From positions 62,001-126,000 of the forward strand of contig MGYJ01000090.1 in assembly GCA_001801685.1 (NCBI GenBank): a DNA stretch of 64,000 nucleotides, given 5' to 3'. Below the pieces are notes generated by a model. It saw nothing but the letters and a program-made list of their open reading frames with translations. It did not search any database and was not told the origin of the DNA. Both the position numbers and the translations under genes were made by a program. This document shows positions 48,993 to 59,519 of this stretch, one piece after another. Each line of letters begins with the position of its first letter. Positions within the stretch are counted from its first letter, which is position 1. This DNA is from Gammaproteobacteria bacterium RIFCSPHIGHO2_12_FULL_63_22 (GTDB lineage: Bacteria > Pseudomonadota > Gammaproteobacteria > Xanthomonadales > Xanthomonadaceae).

Positions 48993-51900
48993 GTGAGCCT
49001 GGTGGAGGCCTTTGAATCGTCGGAAAGCATCGTCGCGCTGCTGAGCGCAGCCGACGGGCGTTTCATCGACATCAACCCGGCCTTCGAAAACCTCACCGGT
49101 TATGCGCGTGCCGATGTGATCGGCCGAATGCCGATCGATGTCGGCCTCTGGTCCGACCTGGAATTCCGCGCCCAGTTGTGGGAGAGCCTGAGAGCCCACC
49201 GTCGAATCGTTGACGCGCCGGCCGAAGTGCGTTGTGCGGACGGCAGGGTGGTATTCGGGCGCCTGCATGTCGAACTGCTGCGTCGCGCCGACGAAAGCTT
49301 GCTGTTCTGCCTGCTGCAGATTCTTCCCGAGCACCACAAGGTTGATGAAGGGAACCGCCGCGAGAGCCTCTATCGTGACCTCTTTCTCTCTGCATCCGAA
49401 GGCATCTACCGAAGCCTGCCTGGCGGAGGCTTCCTCGATGCCAATCCTGCGATGGCCCGCATCCTCGGTTATGACTCTCCCGTGGAGTTGTTGCAGGCGC
49501 ATGGAAAACGGGCCCGCGACATCTACGTGGACCAGGAGTCCGACCAGGTCGAACACGACCGGCTGCTGCAGCTCGGCCGGATCGACCAGGTGCGTGTGCA
49601 GGTATACCGTCGCGACGGAAGCCGGATCTGGGTCAGCGAAAACGCGCGAGTCATCCGCGATCCGGCCGGCGAACCCATCTTCTTCGAGGGCACGCTCGAG
49701 GACATCACCGCGCAGGTCGAAGCCGAGCAGGCGCTGGCGCAATCGCAGAACCTGTACCAGGTACTGCTCGACAACAGTCGCGATGGCGTCTTCCTGATCC
49801 AGCGCGGCATCGTGCGCTTCGCCAATCCGGCCATGTCGAGCATGCTCGGCTACCAGCCGGGCGAGCTGATCGGCAAGGCGTACATGGACCTGGTGGACGA
49901 ACACGATGTGCCGGCCCAGTTGGAACGCAGGCGGCAGCGCGAAGCGGGTTCCCGCGAGTTGCAGATGTACGAAATAACGATGGTGGCGCGCGATGGCAGG
50001 CGCGTGCTTTGTGAAGTGCGGGCCGATGCCGTGGACTACCAGGGCGACATCGCCTCGACCGGCACGCTTCGCGACGTGACCGACGAACGAAAGAGCCAAC
50101 GCGCGCTGGTGGAAGCGGAGCGACGCTATCGGGAATTGTTCGAGGATTCCCCTGTGGGCCTCTTCCGCAGCAGTCTCGACGGCGAGATCAGCGAAGTGAA
50201 TCCGGCGATGGCGGCGATGCTCGGCTTCCCGAGTCCCGAGGCATTGAAACAGCGCTTCGGCAGCATGCTGGAAGTCTATGCCGACCCGTCCGAGCGCCAA
50301 CTGCTGGTCGAACGAGCGCTGCGCGACGGCGCCTTCAACCACCACGAGACCCAGGTCCGTGATATCGAGGGCAACACCCGCTGGGTCAGCACCAACGTGC
50401 GTCTCACCCGGGACGAAAACGGCCGACCGGCGCACTTCACCGGATCGGCGCTGGACGTGCAGGACCGGCGCGAGATGCAACAGGCACTGATCAGTTCGGA
50501 AAACAAGTACCGGACTCTGGTCGAACAAAGCCACGTGGGCGTCTTCATCCTGGACCATGCACGGATCGTGTACGTCAACCAGGCGCTGTGCGAAATGCTC
50601 GGGTTCACGTCCGAGGAACTGATCGGCAAGGCCTACGACCAGATCCTCGCGCCGGAAGCACTCGAGGAAGGACTGCCGATCCGGGAGTCCGCCAACGACA
50701 CCGACGAACTGACCCGCGATTTCGAGAGCTGCCTGCTGCATCAGAACGGCCAGCGCGTCTATGCCCAGGTGAGCGTGTGGCCGGTGCAGGTGGACGGCCG
50801 CAGGCACCTGACGGGCACCATCATCGACATTACCCGGCAGCGCGAGGCGGAATCCCGCCTGCGATTCCACGCCAACCATGACCCGCTGACCGGCTTGCCC
50901 AATCGGGCCCTGTTCAACCGCATGCTCGGTGAACGATTGATTCCGGACGAGCGCCGGGGCCGGTTCTCCTACGCCGTGCTCTATCTCGACCTCGACGGTT
51001 TCAAGTGGGTGAATGACAGCCTGGGCCACGGCGCCGGCGATCGACTACTGCTGGAGATCGCGCGTCGCCTGGAAGACGAACTGGCGCCGGAGGTGATGAT
51101 CGCCCGCTACGGCGGCGATGAGTTCACGCTGCTTCCGGAAGGCCCCTGCGATTACGAACGCGCGGTGTCGGTGGCGAAGCGGGTGTTGGCCTTGTTCGAG
51201 CGTCCCTTCAGCATCGGCGGGCAGCAGGTCTTTTCGGCCGTCAGCCTGGGCATCGTGCTTGGGCGCCCCGATTACGAGTCGCCCGACCAGGTGCTTCGCG
51301 ATGCCGACAACGCCATGTATCGCGCCAAGGCGGCGGGCAAGTCAGGCTTCGTGGTCTTCGATGAAGGCATGCATGCCGAGGCGCGCATGCGCCTGCAGAT
51401 GGAAACCGACTTCCGGCTTGCGCTTGAACGCGCGGAGTTCGTACTGCACTACCAGCCCATTGTCGCGCTGGATGGCGGACGCCTGGTCGGGGCCGAGGCG
51501 CTGGTGCGCTGGCAGCACCCGCTGCGCGGCCTGCTACAGCCGTCGCAGTTCCTGCCACTGGCCGAAGAAACCGGGCTGATCGTGGACCTCGATGGTTGGG
51601 TAATGCGCGAGGCGTGTCGCCAGCTTGCACTCTGGCGCCACCAGCGACCCGATTGGCGCACGCTGGTGATGAACGTCAACGTGGACGAGCGGCAGATGGG
51701 CTCGCCCGAGCTCACCGAAGACGTCTTCCACCTGCTGCAGAATTACAAGCTGCCGCCCAGCTGCCTGCGGCTGGAGGTTACCGAAAGCGTGTTCCGGTCC
51801 GGCAGCAGCCACGCCCGCGAGCAGTTGGAAGCTTTGAAGGCCCTGGGTGTCGGGCTGGCCGTGGACGATTTCGGCACCGGCTATTCGTCGCTCGAGGCGT

Positions 51901-52151
51901 TTGCAGCTTCGTCCTTTGATGCGCTGAAGGTTGACCAGAGCTTTGTTCGCGACGTCACCGTCAACCCGCGCCACCGAGCCATCGTCAAGACCATCACCGG
52001 GTTTGCCAAGGACCTGGGACTGTTGCTCACCGCCGAGGGCATCGAAACCGACGAGCAGCGGCAATTGCTGCTGGAGTTGGGCTGCGAATTCGGCCAGGGC
52101 AGACTTTTTGCGATGGCCATGCCGGCCACCGAATTTGAGCAGCGACTCTAG
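48993..52151 (+). CDS. multi-PAS GGDEF-EAL cyclic-di-GMP protein
   Basis: The 1052-residue protein starts with GTG at 48993. It has five consecutive PAS domains (about 1-100, 124-240, 250-370, 375-495, 500-620), a GGDEF domain with intact ARYGGDEFTLL (about 706) and an EAL domain with EALVRWQHP (about 834). The phosphodiesterase residues are all visible: VMNVNVDE, LRLEVTES, VDDFGTGYSS, LKVDQSF and LTAEGIETD. I see no RxxD inhibitory site five residues before GGDEF. It has no membrane helix, so it is a cytoplasmic sensor. It can in principle make and break c-di-GMP. Confidence 0.95.
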   Translation: MSLVEAFESSESIVALLSAADGRFIDINPAFENLTGYARADVIGRMPIDVGLWSDLEFRAQLWESLRAHRRIVDAPAEVRCADGRVVFGRLHVELLRRADESLLFCLLQILPEHHKVDEGNRRESLYRDLFLSASEGIYRSLPGGGFLDANPAMARILGYDSPVELLQAHGKRARDIYVDQESDQVEHDRLLQLGRIDQVRVQVYRRDGSRIWVSENARVIRDPAGEPIFFEGTLEDITAQVEAEQALAQSQNLYQVLLDNSRDGVFLIQRGIVRFANPAMSSMLGYQPGELIGKAYMDLVDEHDVPAQLERRRQREAGSRELQMYEITMVARDGRRVLCEVRADAVDYQGDIASTGTLRDVTDERKSQRALVEAERRYRELFEDSPVGLFRSSLDGEISEVNPAMAAMLGFPSPEALKQRFGSMLEVYADPSERQLLVERALRDGAFNHHETQVRDIEGNTRWVSTNVRLTRDENGRPAHFTGSALDVQDRREMQQALISSENKYRTLVEQSHVGVFILDHARIVYVNQALCEMLGFTSEELIGKAYDQILAPEALEEGLPIRESANDTDELTRDFESCLLHQNGQRVYAQVSVWPVQVDGRRHLTGTIIDITRQREAESRLRFHANHDPLTGLPNRALFNRMLGERLIPDERRGRFSYAVLYLDLDGFKWVNDSLGHGAGDRLLLEIARRLEDELAPEVMIARYGGDEFTLLPEGPCDYERAVSVAKRVLALFERPFSIGGQQVFSAVSLGIVLGRPDYESPDQVLRDADNAMYRAKAAGKSGFVVFDEGMHAEARMRLQMETDFRLALERAEFVLHYQPIVALDGGRLVGAEALVRWQHPLRGLLQPSQFLPLAEETGLIVDLDGWVMREACRQLALWRHQRPDWRTLVMNVNVDERQMGSPELTEDVFHLLQNYKLPPSCLRLEVTESVFRSGSSHAREQLEALKALGVGLAVDDFGTGYSSLEAFAASSFDALKVDQSFVRDVTVNPRHRAIVKTITGFAKDLGLLLTAEGIETDEQRQLLLELGCEFGQGRLFAMAMPATEFEQRL

Positions 52152-52229
52152 AACCCATCAAGCAAACTCGAAGGCCGCTCAACGTGTCCGCAAAACGCGT
52201 GATAGCCTGAACCCAAACCGAGGATTTCC

Positions 52230-53315
52230 ATGTCGCGTGCCTTCAATTTCAGCGCCGGCCCAGCCGCATTACCCGCCGCTGTCCTGTCCCGTGTCCAGGA
52301 CGAAATGCTTGAGTGGAAGGGCGAACGTGCCTCGGTAATGGAGGTGAGCCATCGCGGCCAGGCCTTCATCGACTGCGCGGCCGAAGCCGAGCGCGACCTG
52401 CGCGAGTTGATGGGCGTGCCCGACGACTATGCCGTGCTGTTCCTGCAGGGCGGCGCCACGACCCTGGCCGCGCTGCTGCCACTGAACCTCGCGGGACCCG
52501 ACGCCACCGCAGACTACGTGCTGACCGGGCACTGGGGCGAAAAGGCGCTGGAAAACGCCAAGCCTTCCATCCGCACGAATATTGCCGCCAGCAGCAAGAC
52601 GGGCGGTTATCGCAGCATCACGCCGCCGTCGGAGTGGCAGCTGACGCCGGGTGCGGCCTACGTGCATTACACGCCGAATGAAACGATCCATGGCGTTGAG
52701 TTCGGCTTCATTCCCGACACCGGGTCGACGCCGCTAGTCGCCGATTTTTCGTCCAGCCTGCTTTCGCAACCCGTGGACGTTTCCCGGTTTGGCGTGATCT
52801 ACGGCGGCGCCCAGAAAAACCTCGGCCCGGCCGGCATCACCATCGTGATCGTGCGCAAGGACCTGCTGGGCCGCCATGGCCGCAACCTGCCGCCCATCTT
52901 CGAACTGGTCAACCAGGCCAGCAACGATTCCATGTTCAATACGCCGCCTACGTTCTCCTGGTATGTCGTCGGCCTGGTGCTGAAGTGGCTGAAGGAGCAG
53001 GGCGGGGCAGTGGCCATCGGCGAGCGCAATGCGCGCAAGTCGGAACTGCTTTACGCAAGCATCGACGGTTCTGGTGGCTTCTATCGCAATGACGTGGCCG
53101 TTGATTGCCGTTCGCGCATGAACGTGCCCTTCGTGTTGCCGGACGCTGCCCTGGACAAGCCCTTCCTGAAGGGCGCCGAAGCCGCGGGCTTGCTCGGACT
53201 CAAGGGCCATCGCGCACTCGGCGGCATGCGTGCTTCCATCTACAACGCCATGCCGATCGAAGGGGTGCAGGCCCTGGTGGACTACATGGCCGATTTCAAA
53301 AGGCAGAACGGTTGA
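52230..53315 (+). CDS. serC: phosphoserine transaminase
   Basis: SerC makes 3-phosphoserine (serine pathway) and 4-phosphohydroxythreonine (pyridoxal phosphate pathway). The 361-residue class V aminotransferase starts RAFNFSAGPAALP. It contains VMEVSHRGQAF, the PLP-lysine region IYGGAQKNLGPAGITIVIV (Lys about 195) and the end ALGGMRASIYNAMP. It leads the serC-pheA-hisC-aroA-cmk-rpsA series; pheA follows after three bases. Confidence 0.98.
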   Translation: MSRAFNFSAGPAALPAAVLSRVQDEMLEWKGERASVMEVSHRGQAFIDCAAEAERDLRELMGVPDDYAVLFLQGGATTLAALLPLNLAGPDATADYVLTGHWGEKALENAKPSIRTNIAASSKTGGYRSITPPSEWQLTPGAAYVHYTPNETIHGVEFGFIPDTGSTPLVADFSSSLLSQPVDVSRFGVIYGGAQKNLGPAGITIVIVRKDLLGRHGRNLPPIFELVNQASNDSMFNTPPTFSWYVVGLVLKWLKEQGGAVAIGERNARKSELLYASIDGSGGFYRNDVAVDCRSRMNVPFVLPDAALDKPFLKGAEAAGLLGLKGHRALGGMRASIYNAMPIEGVQALVDYMADFKRQNG

Positions 53316-53318
53316 GCC

Positions 53319-54434
53319 ATGCCTACTCGCGGCAGCAAGAAACCACCGACGCCACCCACGCCCGCGCTGGCTGAAGCGCGCGAGCGGATCGATGGCATCG
53401 ACCAGCAGATCCAGAAGCTGATCGCGGAGCGCGCCGGCTGGGCGCAACGCGTTGGCAAAGCCAAGGGGCCACTCAAGGCAGCGATCGACTACTACCGACC
53501 CGAGCGCGAGGCGCAGGTCTTGCGCAAAGTGCTCGACCGCAACGACGGTCCGCTTGCCGACGAAGTATTGCTGCGACTGTTTCGCGAGATCATGTCTGCC
53601 TGCCTCGCCCAGCAGGAGCCATTGAAGGTTGGATTCCTCGGTCCTGAGGGCACCTTCTCCCAGCAGGCCCTGATCAAGCACTTCGGTCACTCGGCGCGCG
53701 GCTTGCCCTTGTCGAGCATCGAGGAAGTGTTCCAGGAAGTGGAAGCCGGGCATGCCGATTTCGGCGTTGTGCCGGTCGAGAATTCGGGGCAGGGCACCAT
53801 CCAGTCCACGCTGGACATGTTCCTGACCTCCAGCCTCAAGATTTGCGGCGAGGTGGAACTGCATGTCCACCAGTACCTGCTGTCGCGAACTGGGCGGCTC
53901 GAAGACATCGAGCGCGTTTATTCACATCCCATGTCACTGGCGCAGTGCAAGGCCTGGTTGCGGCAGCACCTGCCGCATGCCGAGAGAATTGCTGTTTCCA
54001 GCAACGCCGAGGCCGCCCGCCGCGCACGCAACGCCGACGATGCCGCGGCGATCGCCGGCGAATCTGCCGGGCATGTCTACGGCTTGAAGACAGTTGCCGG
54101 ACCGATCCAGGACCGGCAGGACAATACGACACGCTTCCTGGTGCTGGGCCGCGAACTCTTCAACGCATCGGGCCATGACCGCACATCGCTGCTGGTATTC
54201 GTCCGCGACCAGCCCGGAGCCCTCTACAACGTGCTAAGTCCGTTCGCCAAGCATGGCATCAGCATGAACCGCATCGAGTCGCGGCCTTCGCACGCCGGTC
54301 TCTGGCAATACGCGTTCTTCATCGACGTTGCTGGACACGTGGACGACGAACCGGTGAAGCAGGCCATCGCCGAACTCGGTGAGTACGCCGCCGACGTGAA
54401 GATACTCGGCTCGTATCCGGTGGCGTTGCTCTGA
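53319..54434 (+). CDS. pheA: bifunctional chorismate mutase/prephenate dehydratase (P-protein)
   Basis: This protein turns chorismate into prephenate and then phenylpyruvate for phenylalanine synthesis. Its 371 residues comprise an AroQ chorismate mutase (about 15-100, RERIDGIDQQIQKLIAERAGWAQRVG), a prephenate dehydratase (about 105-280, FLGPEGTFSQQA, VPVENSGQGTIQ and DNTTRFLVLG with the catalytic Thr-Arg-Phe) and an ACT domain (about 290-365, GISMNRIESRPS) that binds phenylalanine for feedback control. hisC starts two bases after its stop. Confidence 0.97.
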   Translation: MPTRGSKKPPTPPTPALAEARERIDGIDQQIQKLIAERAGWAQRVGKAKGPLKAAIDYYRPEREAQVLRKVLDRNDGPLADEVLLRLFREIMSACLAQQEPLKVGFLGPEGTFSQQALIKHFGHSARGLPLSSIEEVFQEVEAGHADFGVVPVENSGQGTIQSTLDMFLTSSLKICGEVELHVHQYLLSRTGRLEDIERVYSHPMSLAQCKAWLRQHLPHAERIAVSSNAEAARRARNADDAAAIAGESAGHVYGLKTVAGPIQDRQDNTTRFLVLGRELFNASGHDRTSLLVFVRDQPGALYNVLSPFAKHGISMNRIESRPSHAGLWQYAFFIDVAGHVDDEPVKQAIAELGEYAADVKILGSYPVALL

Positions 54435-54436
54435 CA

Positions 54437-55558
54437 ATGCCCAGTCCGGATTTCGAGGCCCTGGCGCAGGGCGGGATACGCCGCCTTCGCGCCTACGACC
54501 CGGGCCACGACATCGTCGCGTTGCGCCGCAAGTTTCCGGGTGGCGCACTGGTCGAACTCGGTTCCAATGAAAGTCCGTTCGGGCCCAGCCCGCGGGCAGT
54601 GCAGGCGGTCAGCGACTGCGTCGCCAGCCTGCACCGATACCCGGACCCACTCGGCTCGGAACTGAAGTCGGCGTTGGCCACGCACCTGCAAGTTGACCCG
54701 GCACGGTTGATGCTGGGCAACGGCTCGCATGAATTGCTGATGATGGTGGCGCAGGTCTTCGCCGGACCGGATGCCGGGGTGGTCGCGTCCGAGTTCGGGT
54801 TCGCGGTCTACGCCATCGCAGCGCAGGCGGCTGGCGCGAAATTCGTACGTGCTCCCGCACTGCCTCTCGGTTCCGCGATGCCGCGGGGCCACGATCTGGA
54901 CGCGATCGCGGCTGCTGTCGATGCCGACACGCAGCTGGTGTACCTGGCCAACCCGAACAATCCTTCGGCGACCTGGTTCTCCACTGCCGCGCTGGCGACT
55001 TTCCTGGAATCGGTCCGGTCCGACGTTCTGGTCGTGGTGGACGAGGCATACCTCGAGTTCGTCACATCGCCGGAACTGGTTTCGGCGGTTGGGCTGCTGG
55101 ACCGCTTCCCCAACCTGATCGTGACGCGGACTTTTTCCAAGGCGCACGGCCTGGCCGGGCTGCGCGTTGGCTACGCGTGCGCGCACCCCGACCTGGTCGC
55201 CGTGCTCGAGCGCGTGCGTGAATCGTTCAACGTGGGAACGCCGGGGCTGGCCGCTGCAACGGCTTCGCTTGCGGATTCGGTCCACCTCGATTCGGTTCGC
55301 TCGGCCAACGCCGCCGAGCGCGACTGGCTGGCGAACCAGCTTCGACTGCGTGGCGCCCGGGTGGGGCCGTCCCAAACCAATTTCGTGCTGGTCGATTTCG
55401 AACGCGACGCCACTGCGATCGAGGCGAGCCTGGTTCGGAAGGGCATCGTCCTGCGACCCATGGCGGGCTACGGACTCGGCAACTGCCTGCGAATCACGGT
55501 CGGTGCGCGCGGCGACAACCTGCAACTGCTGGACGCACTCGACCAGGTCCTGTCATGA
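54437..55558 (+). CDS. hisC: histidinol-phosphate/aromatic aminotransferase
   Basis: This 373-residue class II aminotransferase has LGSNESPFGPSP, YLANPNNPSATW, a conserved Asp in VVVDEAYLEF and the PLP lysine in TRTFSKAHGLAGLRVGYA (about 232). In this supraoperon position the homologue (often called HisC2 or HisHb) is thought to serve aromatic amino-acid transamination as well as histidine synthesis. It overlaps aroA by four bases (ATGA). Narrow or broad specificity cannot be decided from sequence alone. Confidence 0.95.
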   Translation: MPSPDFEALAQGGIRRLRAYDPGHDIVALRRKFPGGALVELGSNESPFGPSPRAVQAVSDCVASLHRYPDPLGSELKSALATHLQVDPARLMLGNGSHELLMMVAQVFAGPDAGVVASEFGFAVYAIAAQAAGAKFVRAPALPLGSAMPRGHDLDAIAAAVDADTQLVYLANPNNPSATWFSTAALATFLESVRSDVLVVVDEAYLEFVTSPELVSAVGLLDRFPNLIVTRTFSKAHGLAGLRVGYACAHPDLVAVLERVRESFNVGTPGLAAATASLADSVHLDSVRSANAAERDWLANQLRLRGARVGPSQTNFVLVDFERDATAIEASLVRKGIVLRPMAGYGLGNCLRITVGARGDNLQLLDALDQVLS

Positions 55559-56859
55559 GCCTTGACTGGAAGGCATCGCGGGGCGGTCCCGTTACCGGAG
55601 TCATCGAAGTTCCCGGCGACAAGTCGATCTCGCACCGGGCGCTGATGCTCGCGGCGATCGCAGATGGCACGTCTACGATCAGCGGCTTCCTCGAAGGCGA
55701 GGACACCCGTGCCACCGCCCGGATACTGCAACAGCTAGGCGTCCGGATCGATACACCCGGCCCCGGCCAGCGAGTGGTCCACGGCGTGGGTCTGCATGGG
55801 CTGAAGGGCGTCGATTCAGAGCTCGACTGCGGCAACGCCGGCACCGGTATGCGGCTGCTGGCCGGCCTGCTCGCAGGCCAGTCCTTTCCCAGTCTGCTGG
55901 TGGGTGATCCCTCGCTGTCACGTCGGCCGATGGGTCGAATCACCACGCCGCTCAGCCAGATGGGCGCCCGGATCGAGACCCGCGAAGGCGGCTTGCCTCC
56001 AATCACAATTCACGTTAGCAATGGCTTGCAAGGCATTGATTATAAATGCCCCGTGGCGAGCGCGCAGGTCAAGTCGGCGACCTTGCTTGCCGGCCTGTAC
56101 GCGCAGGGTGAGACCTCGGTCCTCGAGCCGCAGCCAACCCGCGACTACACCGAGCGAATGCTGGCGGCGTTCGGCTACCCCATCCAGTTCAAGCCGGGCT
56201 TCGCGCGCCTGCAGGGGGGCGGGAATCTCCGGGCGACCGATGTCAGCGTCCCCAGCGATTTTTCATCCGCGGCCTTTTTCCTGGTCGCCGCCACCTTGGT
56301 GCCTGGCTCGGATCTGCTGGTTCGCCGGGTAGGCATGAATCCACGGCGCACGGGCCTGCTGGCGGCGCTCCGGCTGATGGGTGCCGACATCTCCGAGCAA
56401 GGCTTGGCAGAGCAGGGGGGCGAGCCGGTGGCGGACCTGCGGGTGCGCTACGCGCCCCTGCGAGGCATCTCGCTTCCGGCGGAACTGGTCCCGGACATGA
56501 TCGACGAGTTTCCGGCACTGTTCGTCGCTGCTGCGCTGGCGTCGGGCGTGACGCGGATCGAAGGCGTGGCGGAACTGCGCGTCAAGGAATCCGATCGCCT
56601 CGCGGTGATGAGCAAGGCCCTGGCGGCGCTCGGCTGCAAGCTCGAGGAGACCACCGACGGCGCCGTCATCGAAGGCGGCTCGCTGCATGGCGGCCGCATT
56701 GACAGTCACGGCGACCACCGGATCGCCATGAGCCTGGCGATCGCCGGCCAATTGGCTGCCGGTTACGTCGAAATACTCGATTGCGCCAACGTCGATACGT
56801 CCTTTCCGGGCTTTCTGGATATCGCCTCCGCCAGCGGTTTTTCGCTGCAGGTAGCCTGA
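55555..56859 (+). CDS. aroA: 3-phosphoshikimate 1-carboxyvinyltransferase (EPSP synthase)
   Basis: AroA joins shikimate-3-phosphate with phosphoenolpyruvate in the shikimate pathway. The 434-residue protein has [18 protein letters not shown] near the start, [13 protein letters not shown] (the phosphoenolpyruvate site), [14 protein letters not shown] and the second signature [15 protein letters not shown]. Ala in GNAGTGMR marks the class II-like form found in many xanthomonads and Gram-positives. It overlaps hisC and lies 55 bases before cmk. Confidence 0.97.
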   Translation: MSLDWKASRGGPVTGVIEVPGDKSISHRALMLAAIADGTSTISGFLEGEDTRATARILQQLGVRIDTPGPGQRVVHGVGLHGLKGVDSELDCGNAGTGMRLLAGLLAGQSFPSLLVGDPSLSRRPMGRITTPLSQMGARIETREGGLPPITIHVSNGLQGIDYKCPVASAQVKSATLLAGLYAQGETSVLEPQPTRDYTERMLAAFGYPIQFKPGFARLQGGGNLRATDVSVPSDFSSAAFFLVAATLVPGSDLLVRRVGMNPRRTGLLAALRLMGADISEQGLAEQGGEPVADLRVRYAPLRGISLPAELVPDMIDEFPALFVAAALASGVTRIEGVAELRVKESDRLAVMSKALAALGCKLEETTDGAVIEGGSLHGGRIDSHGDHRIAMSLAIAGQLAAGYVEILDCANVDTSFPGFLDIASASGFSLQVA

Positions 56860-56914
56860 CCAGGCGCACCCGCACGACGTTGCAGGCCCGCGCTGCGGCT
56901 ACAATCGAGGTTCC

Positions 56915-57601
56915 ATGACCCGCCCCATTCCCGTACTCACCATCGATGGCCCCTCGGGCTCCGGCAAGGGCACCATCAGCCGGGCCGTGGCCCAGCGGCT
57001 TGGCTGGCATTACCTGGACTCCGGGGCCATCTACCGCGCCGTCGGCCTGGCAGCGGCCTGGGAAGGCCTTGACCTGAGCGACGGCGAGTCAATCGCTACC
57101 TGCGCCGCCCGAACTGAAATCCGCTTCATAACGGACGGCGAGGGCGAGCCTCATGTCATCGTCAATGGAAAGGACGCCACCCGGTCCTTGCGGACCGAAT
57201 CCGCCGGTGCCGCCGCTTCAGCCATCGCCGCGCATCCGCCGGTGCGTGCCGCGCTGGTGGACCTGCAGCTCAGGTTCCGGGCCAAGCCCGGACTGGTGGC
57301 CGATGGCCGGGACATGGGGACCGTCATCTTCCCGGATGCCCCGTACAAGGTCTTCCTGACCGCCAGTGCCGCCGAAAGGGCAAAAAGACGCTATAAGCAG
57401 TTGAAAGACAAAGGGGTTTCCGTTAATCTTGATAGTCTGCTGCACGAAATCGCCGCTCGTGACGAGCGCGATGCCGGACGCGCCGTGGCACCCCTGAAAC
57501 CCGCATCAGATGCGGTGATCCTGGATTCCACTGGCGTGCCGATCACCGAAGTGATCGAGCGTGTGCTTGCGGTGCTGCCGGCTTCCCTGCAGCCCCGCTA
57601 G
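56915..57601 (+). CDS. cmk: cytidylate kinase
   Basis: Cmk phosphorylates CMP and dCMP. The 228-residue P-loop kinase has [18 protein letters not shown] (Walker A about 13-20), [38 protein letters not shown] and the lid [13 protein letters not shown]. It sits between aroA and rpsA, the order found in most gammaproteobacteria. rpsA begins 166 bases downstream, leaving room for a promoter and leader. Confidence 0.97.
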   Translation: MTRPIPVLTIDGPSGSGKGTISRAVAQRLGWHYLDSGAIYRAVGLAAAWEGLDLSDGESIATCAARTEIRFITDGEGEPHVIVNGKDATRSLRTESAGAAASAIAAHPPVRAALVDLQLRFRAKPGLVADGRDMGTVIFPDAPYKVFLTASAAERAKRRYKQLKDKGVSVNLDSLLHEIAARDERDAGRAVAPLKPASDAVILDSTGVPITEVIERVLAVLPASLQPR

Positions 57602-57767
57602 CTTTCGTTTCCATCGTCCGCTCCCGAACGGGGGCGCTTTCCCAGGCAGAAGTACCCCCTCGGCATCCGCCGCGGGATCATCCACGCGCTGCGCTTCCAT
57701 CGAAGCAAGGCACAAACAGGTGGGCCCGGCCAAGCCGTCAGCCCGTGTGTTCAACCGAGAAACAACA

Positions 57768-59450
57768 ATGACCGAATCATTTGCTGAACTGTTCGAACAG
57801 AGCCAGATCGCCCTCGTCAAGCTCAAGCCCGGCGCCATCGTTTCCGGCATCGTGGTCGAGATCCGCTCCGACATGGTGGTCATCAACGCCGGCCTGAAGT
57901 CCGAAGGCGTCGTACCGATCGAGCAGTTCCGTAACGAAGCAGGCGAGCTCGAAGTCGCCGTCGGCGACACCGTGAAGGTGGCGCTGGAATCCCTGGAAAA
58001 TGGCTTTGGCGAAACCGTGCTGTCGCGCGAGAAAGCCAAGCGCGCCATGGTCTGGGACGAACTCGAGACCTCGATGGAAGCTGGCGAGATCGTCACCGGC
58101 CGCATCAGCGGCAAGGTCAAGGGCGGCTTCACCGTCGATATCCGCGACGTCCGCGCCTTCCTGCCCGGTTCCCTGGTCGATGTGCGCCCCGTGCGCGATC
58201 CCGGCTACCTGGAAGGCAAGGAACTCGAGTTCAAGATCATCAAGCTCGATCGCAAGCGCAACAACGTCGTGGTTTCGCGCCGCGCCGTGGTTGAGAGCGA
58301 GAACAGCGTCGAGCGCGAGCAGATGCTCGAGCGTCTGCAGGAAGGCGCCATCGTCACCGGCGTGGTCAAGAACCTCACCGATTACGGCGCGTTCGTCGAC
58401 CTCGGCGGCATCGACGGCCTGCTGCACATCACCGACATGGCCTGGAAGCGCGTGCGCCATCCGTCCGAAGTCGTCAACGTCGGCGAAGAACTGCAGGTCC
58501 GTGTGCTCAAGTACGACCGCGAGCGCAATCGCGTTTCGCTCGGCCTCAAGCAGCTCGGCGAAGATCCGTGGGACAACATCGCCCGTCGTTACCCGACCGG
58601 CGCGCGTCTGGTCGGCAAGGTTTCCAACGTCACCGATTACGGCGCATTCGTCGAGATCGAGCCGGGCGTGGAAGGCCTGGTCCACGTGTCCGAGATGGAC
58701 TGGACCAACAAGAACGTCAACCCGTCCAAGGTCGTGCAGCTCGGCGACGATGTCGAAGTGATGGTGCTGGACGTGGACGCAGAGCGTCGCCGCATCTCGC
58801 TGGGCATCAAGCAGTGCGTGTCCAATCCGTGGGAAGCGTTTGCCGCCATCTTCAAGAAGGGCGACAAGGTTTCCGGCCAAATCAAATCAATCACCGACTT
58901 CGGCATCTTCATTGGTCTCGACGGCGGTATCGACGGCCTGGTGCACCTGTCCGACATCAGCTGGAACACGACCGGCGAAGACATCGTCCGCAACTACAAG
59001 AAGGGCGACACGCTGGAAGCCGTCGTGCTTGCCGTTGACCCGGAACGCGAACGCATCTCGCTGGGCGTCAAGCAGATGGAGCAGGATCCGATCGGCACCT
59101 ACATGGCCACCACGCAGAAGGGCGCCATCGTCACTGGCATCGTTCGCGAAGTGGACGCCAAGGGCGCAACGATCGCGCTTCCCGATGGCATCGAAGGTTA
59201 TGTCCGCGCCAGCGACATCGCCAAGGAGCGCGTGGAAGACGCTACCCAGCACCTGAAGGTTGGCGACAGCGTTGAAGCCAAGTACATGGGCATGGACCGC
59301 AAGGGCCGCGTCATGCAGTTGTCGATCCGCGCCAAGGACGAGGCAGATGTTGCCGAGTCGATGGCCGAGGTCAACAAGGCGTCCGACGCTTCCAGCGGCA
59401 CCACCAAGCTCGGCGCCTTGCTGCGTGAGCAGCTCAACAAGGGCGAGTAA
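57768..59450 (+). CDS. rpsA: 30S ribosomal protein S1
   Basis: S1 unfolds mRNA and places it on the 30S subunit. The 560-residue protein starts [12 protein letters not shown] and carries six S1 repeats of about 70-85 residues. These are seen in repeats such as [45 protein letters not shown] and [24 protein letters not shown] chose the ATG at 57768 over the longer track ORF because it matches the family N-terminus. The 166-base leader may be the site of S1 autoregulation, as in E. coli; the leader shows no obvious terminator. Confidence 0.98.
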   Translation: MTESFAELFEQSQIALVKLKPGAIVSGIVVEIRSDMVVINAGLKSEGVVPIEQFRNEAGELEVAVGDTVKVALESLENGFGETVLSREKAKRAMVWDELETSMEAGEIVTGRISGKVKGGFTVDIRDVRAFLPGSLVDVRPVRDPGYLEGKELEFKIIKLDRKRNNVVVSRRAVVESENSVEREQMLERLQEGAIVTGVVKNLTDYGAFVDLGGIDGLLHITDMAWKRVRHPSEVVNVGEELQVRVLKYDRERNRVSLGLKQLGEDPWDNIARRYPTGARLVGKVSNVTDYGAFVEIEPGVEGLVHVSEMDWTNKNVNPSKVVQLGDDVEVMVLDVDAERRRISLGIKQCVSNPWEAFAAIFKKGDKVSGQIKSITDFGIFIGLDGGIDGLVHLSDISWNTTGEDIVRNYKKGDTLEAVVLAVDPERERISLGVKQMEQDPIGTYMATTQKGAIVTGIVREVDAKGATIALPDGIEGYVRASDIAKERVEDATQHLKVGDSVEAKYMGMDRKGRVMQLSIRAKDEADVAESMAEVNKASDASSGTTKLGALLREQLNKGE

Positions 59451-59458
59451 GCGATACG

Positions 59459-59490
59459 ACATGGCCCGGGTTCGCCCGGGCCATGTTTTT
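59459..59490 (+). terminator. intrinsic terminator of rpsA
   Basis: ACATGGCCCGGG and CCCGGGCCATGT form a perfect twelve-pair stem with a TTCG tetraloop, followed by TTTT. It lies nine bases after the rpsA stop and separates it from ihfB. Confidence 0.92.
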
Positions 59491-59519
59491 GCGTGACGCA
59501 CCCGAGACGCGACGCTGAC

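Noticed and set aside
48105-51029. 974-aa minus-strand ORF across the FHA and PAS genes
   Set aside because: It spans two well-supported plus-strand genes and their spacer and has no family motifs, so it is an antisense shadow.
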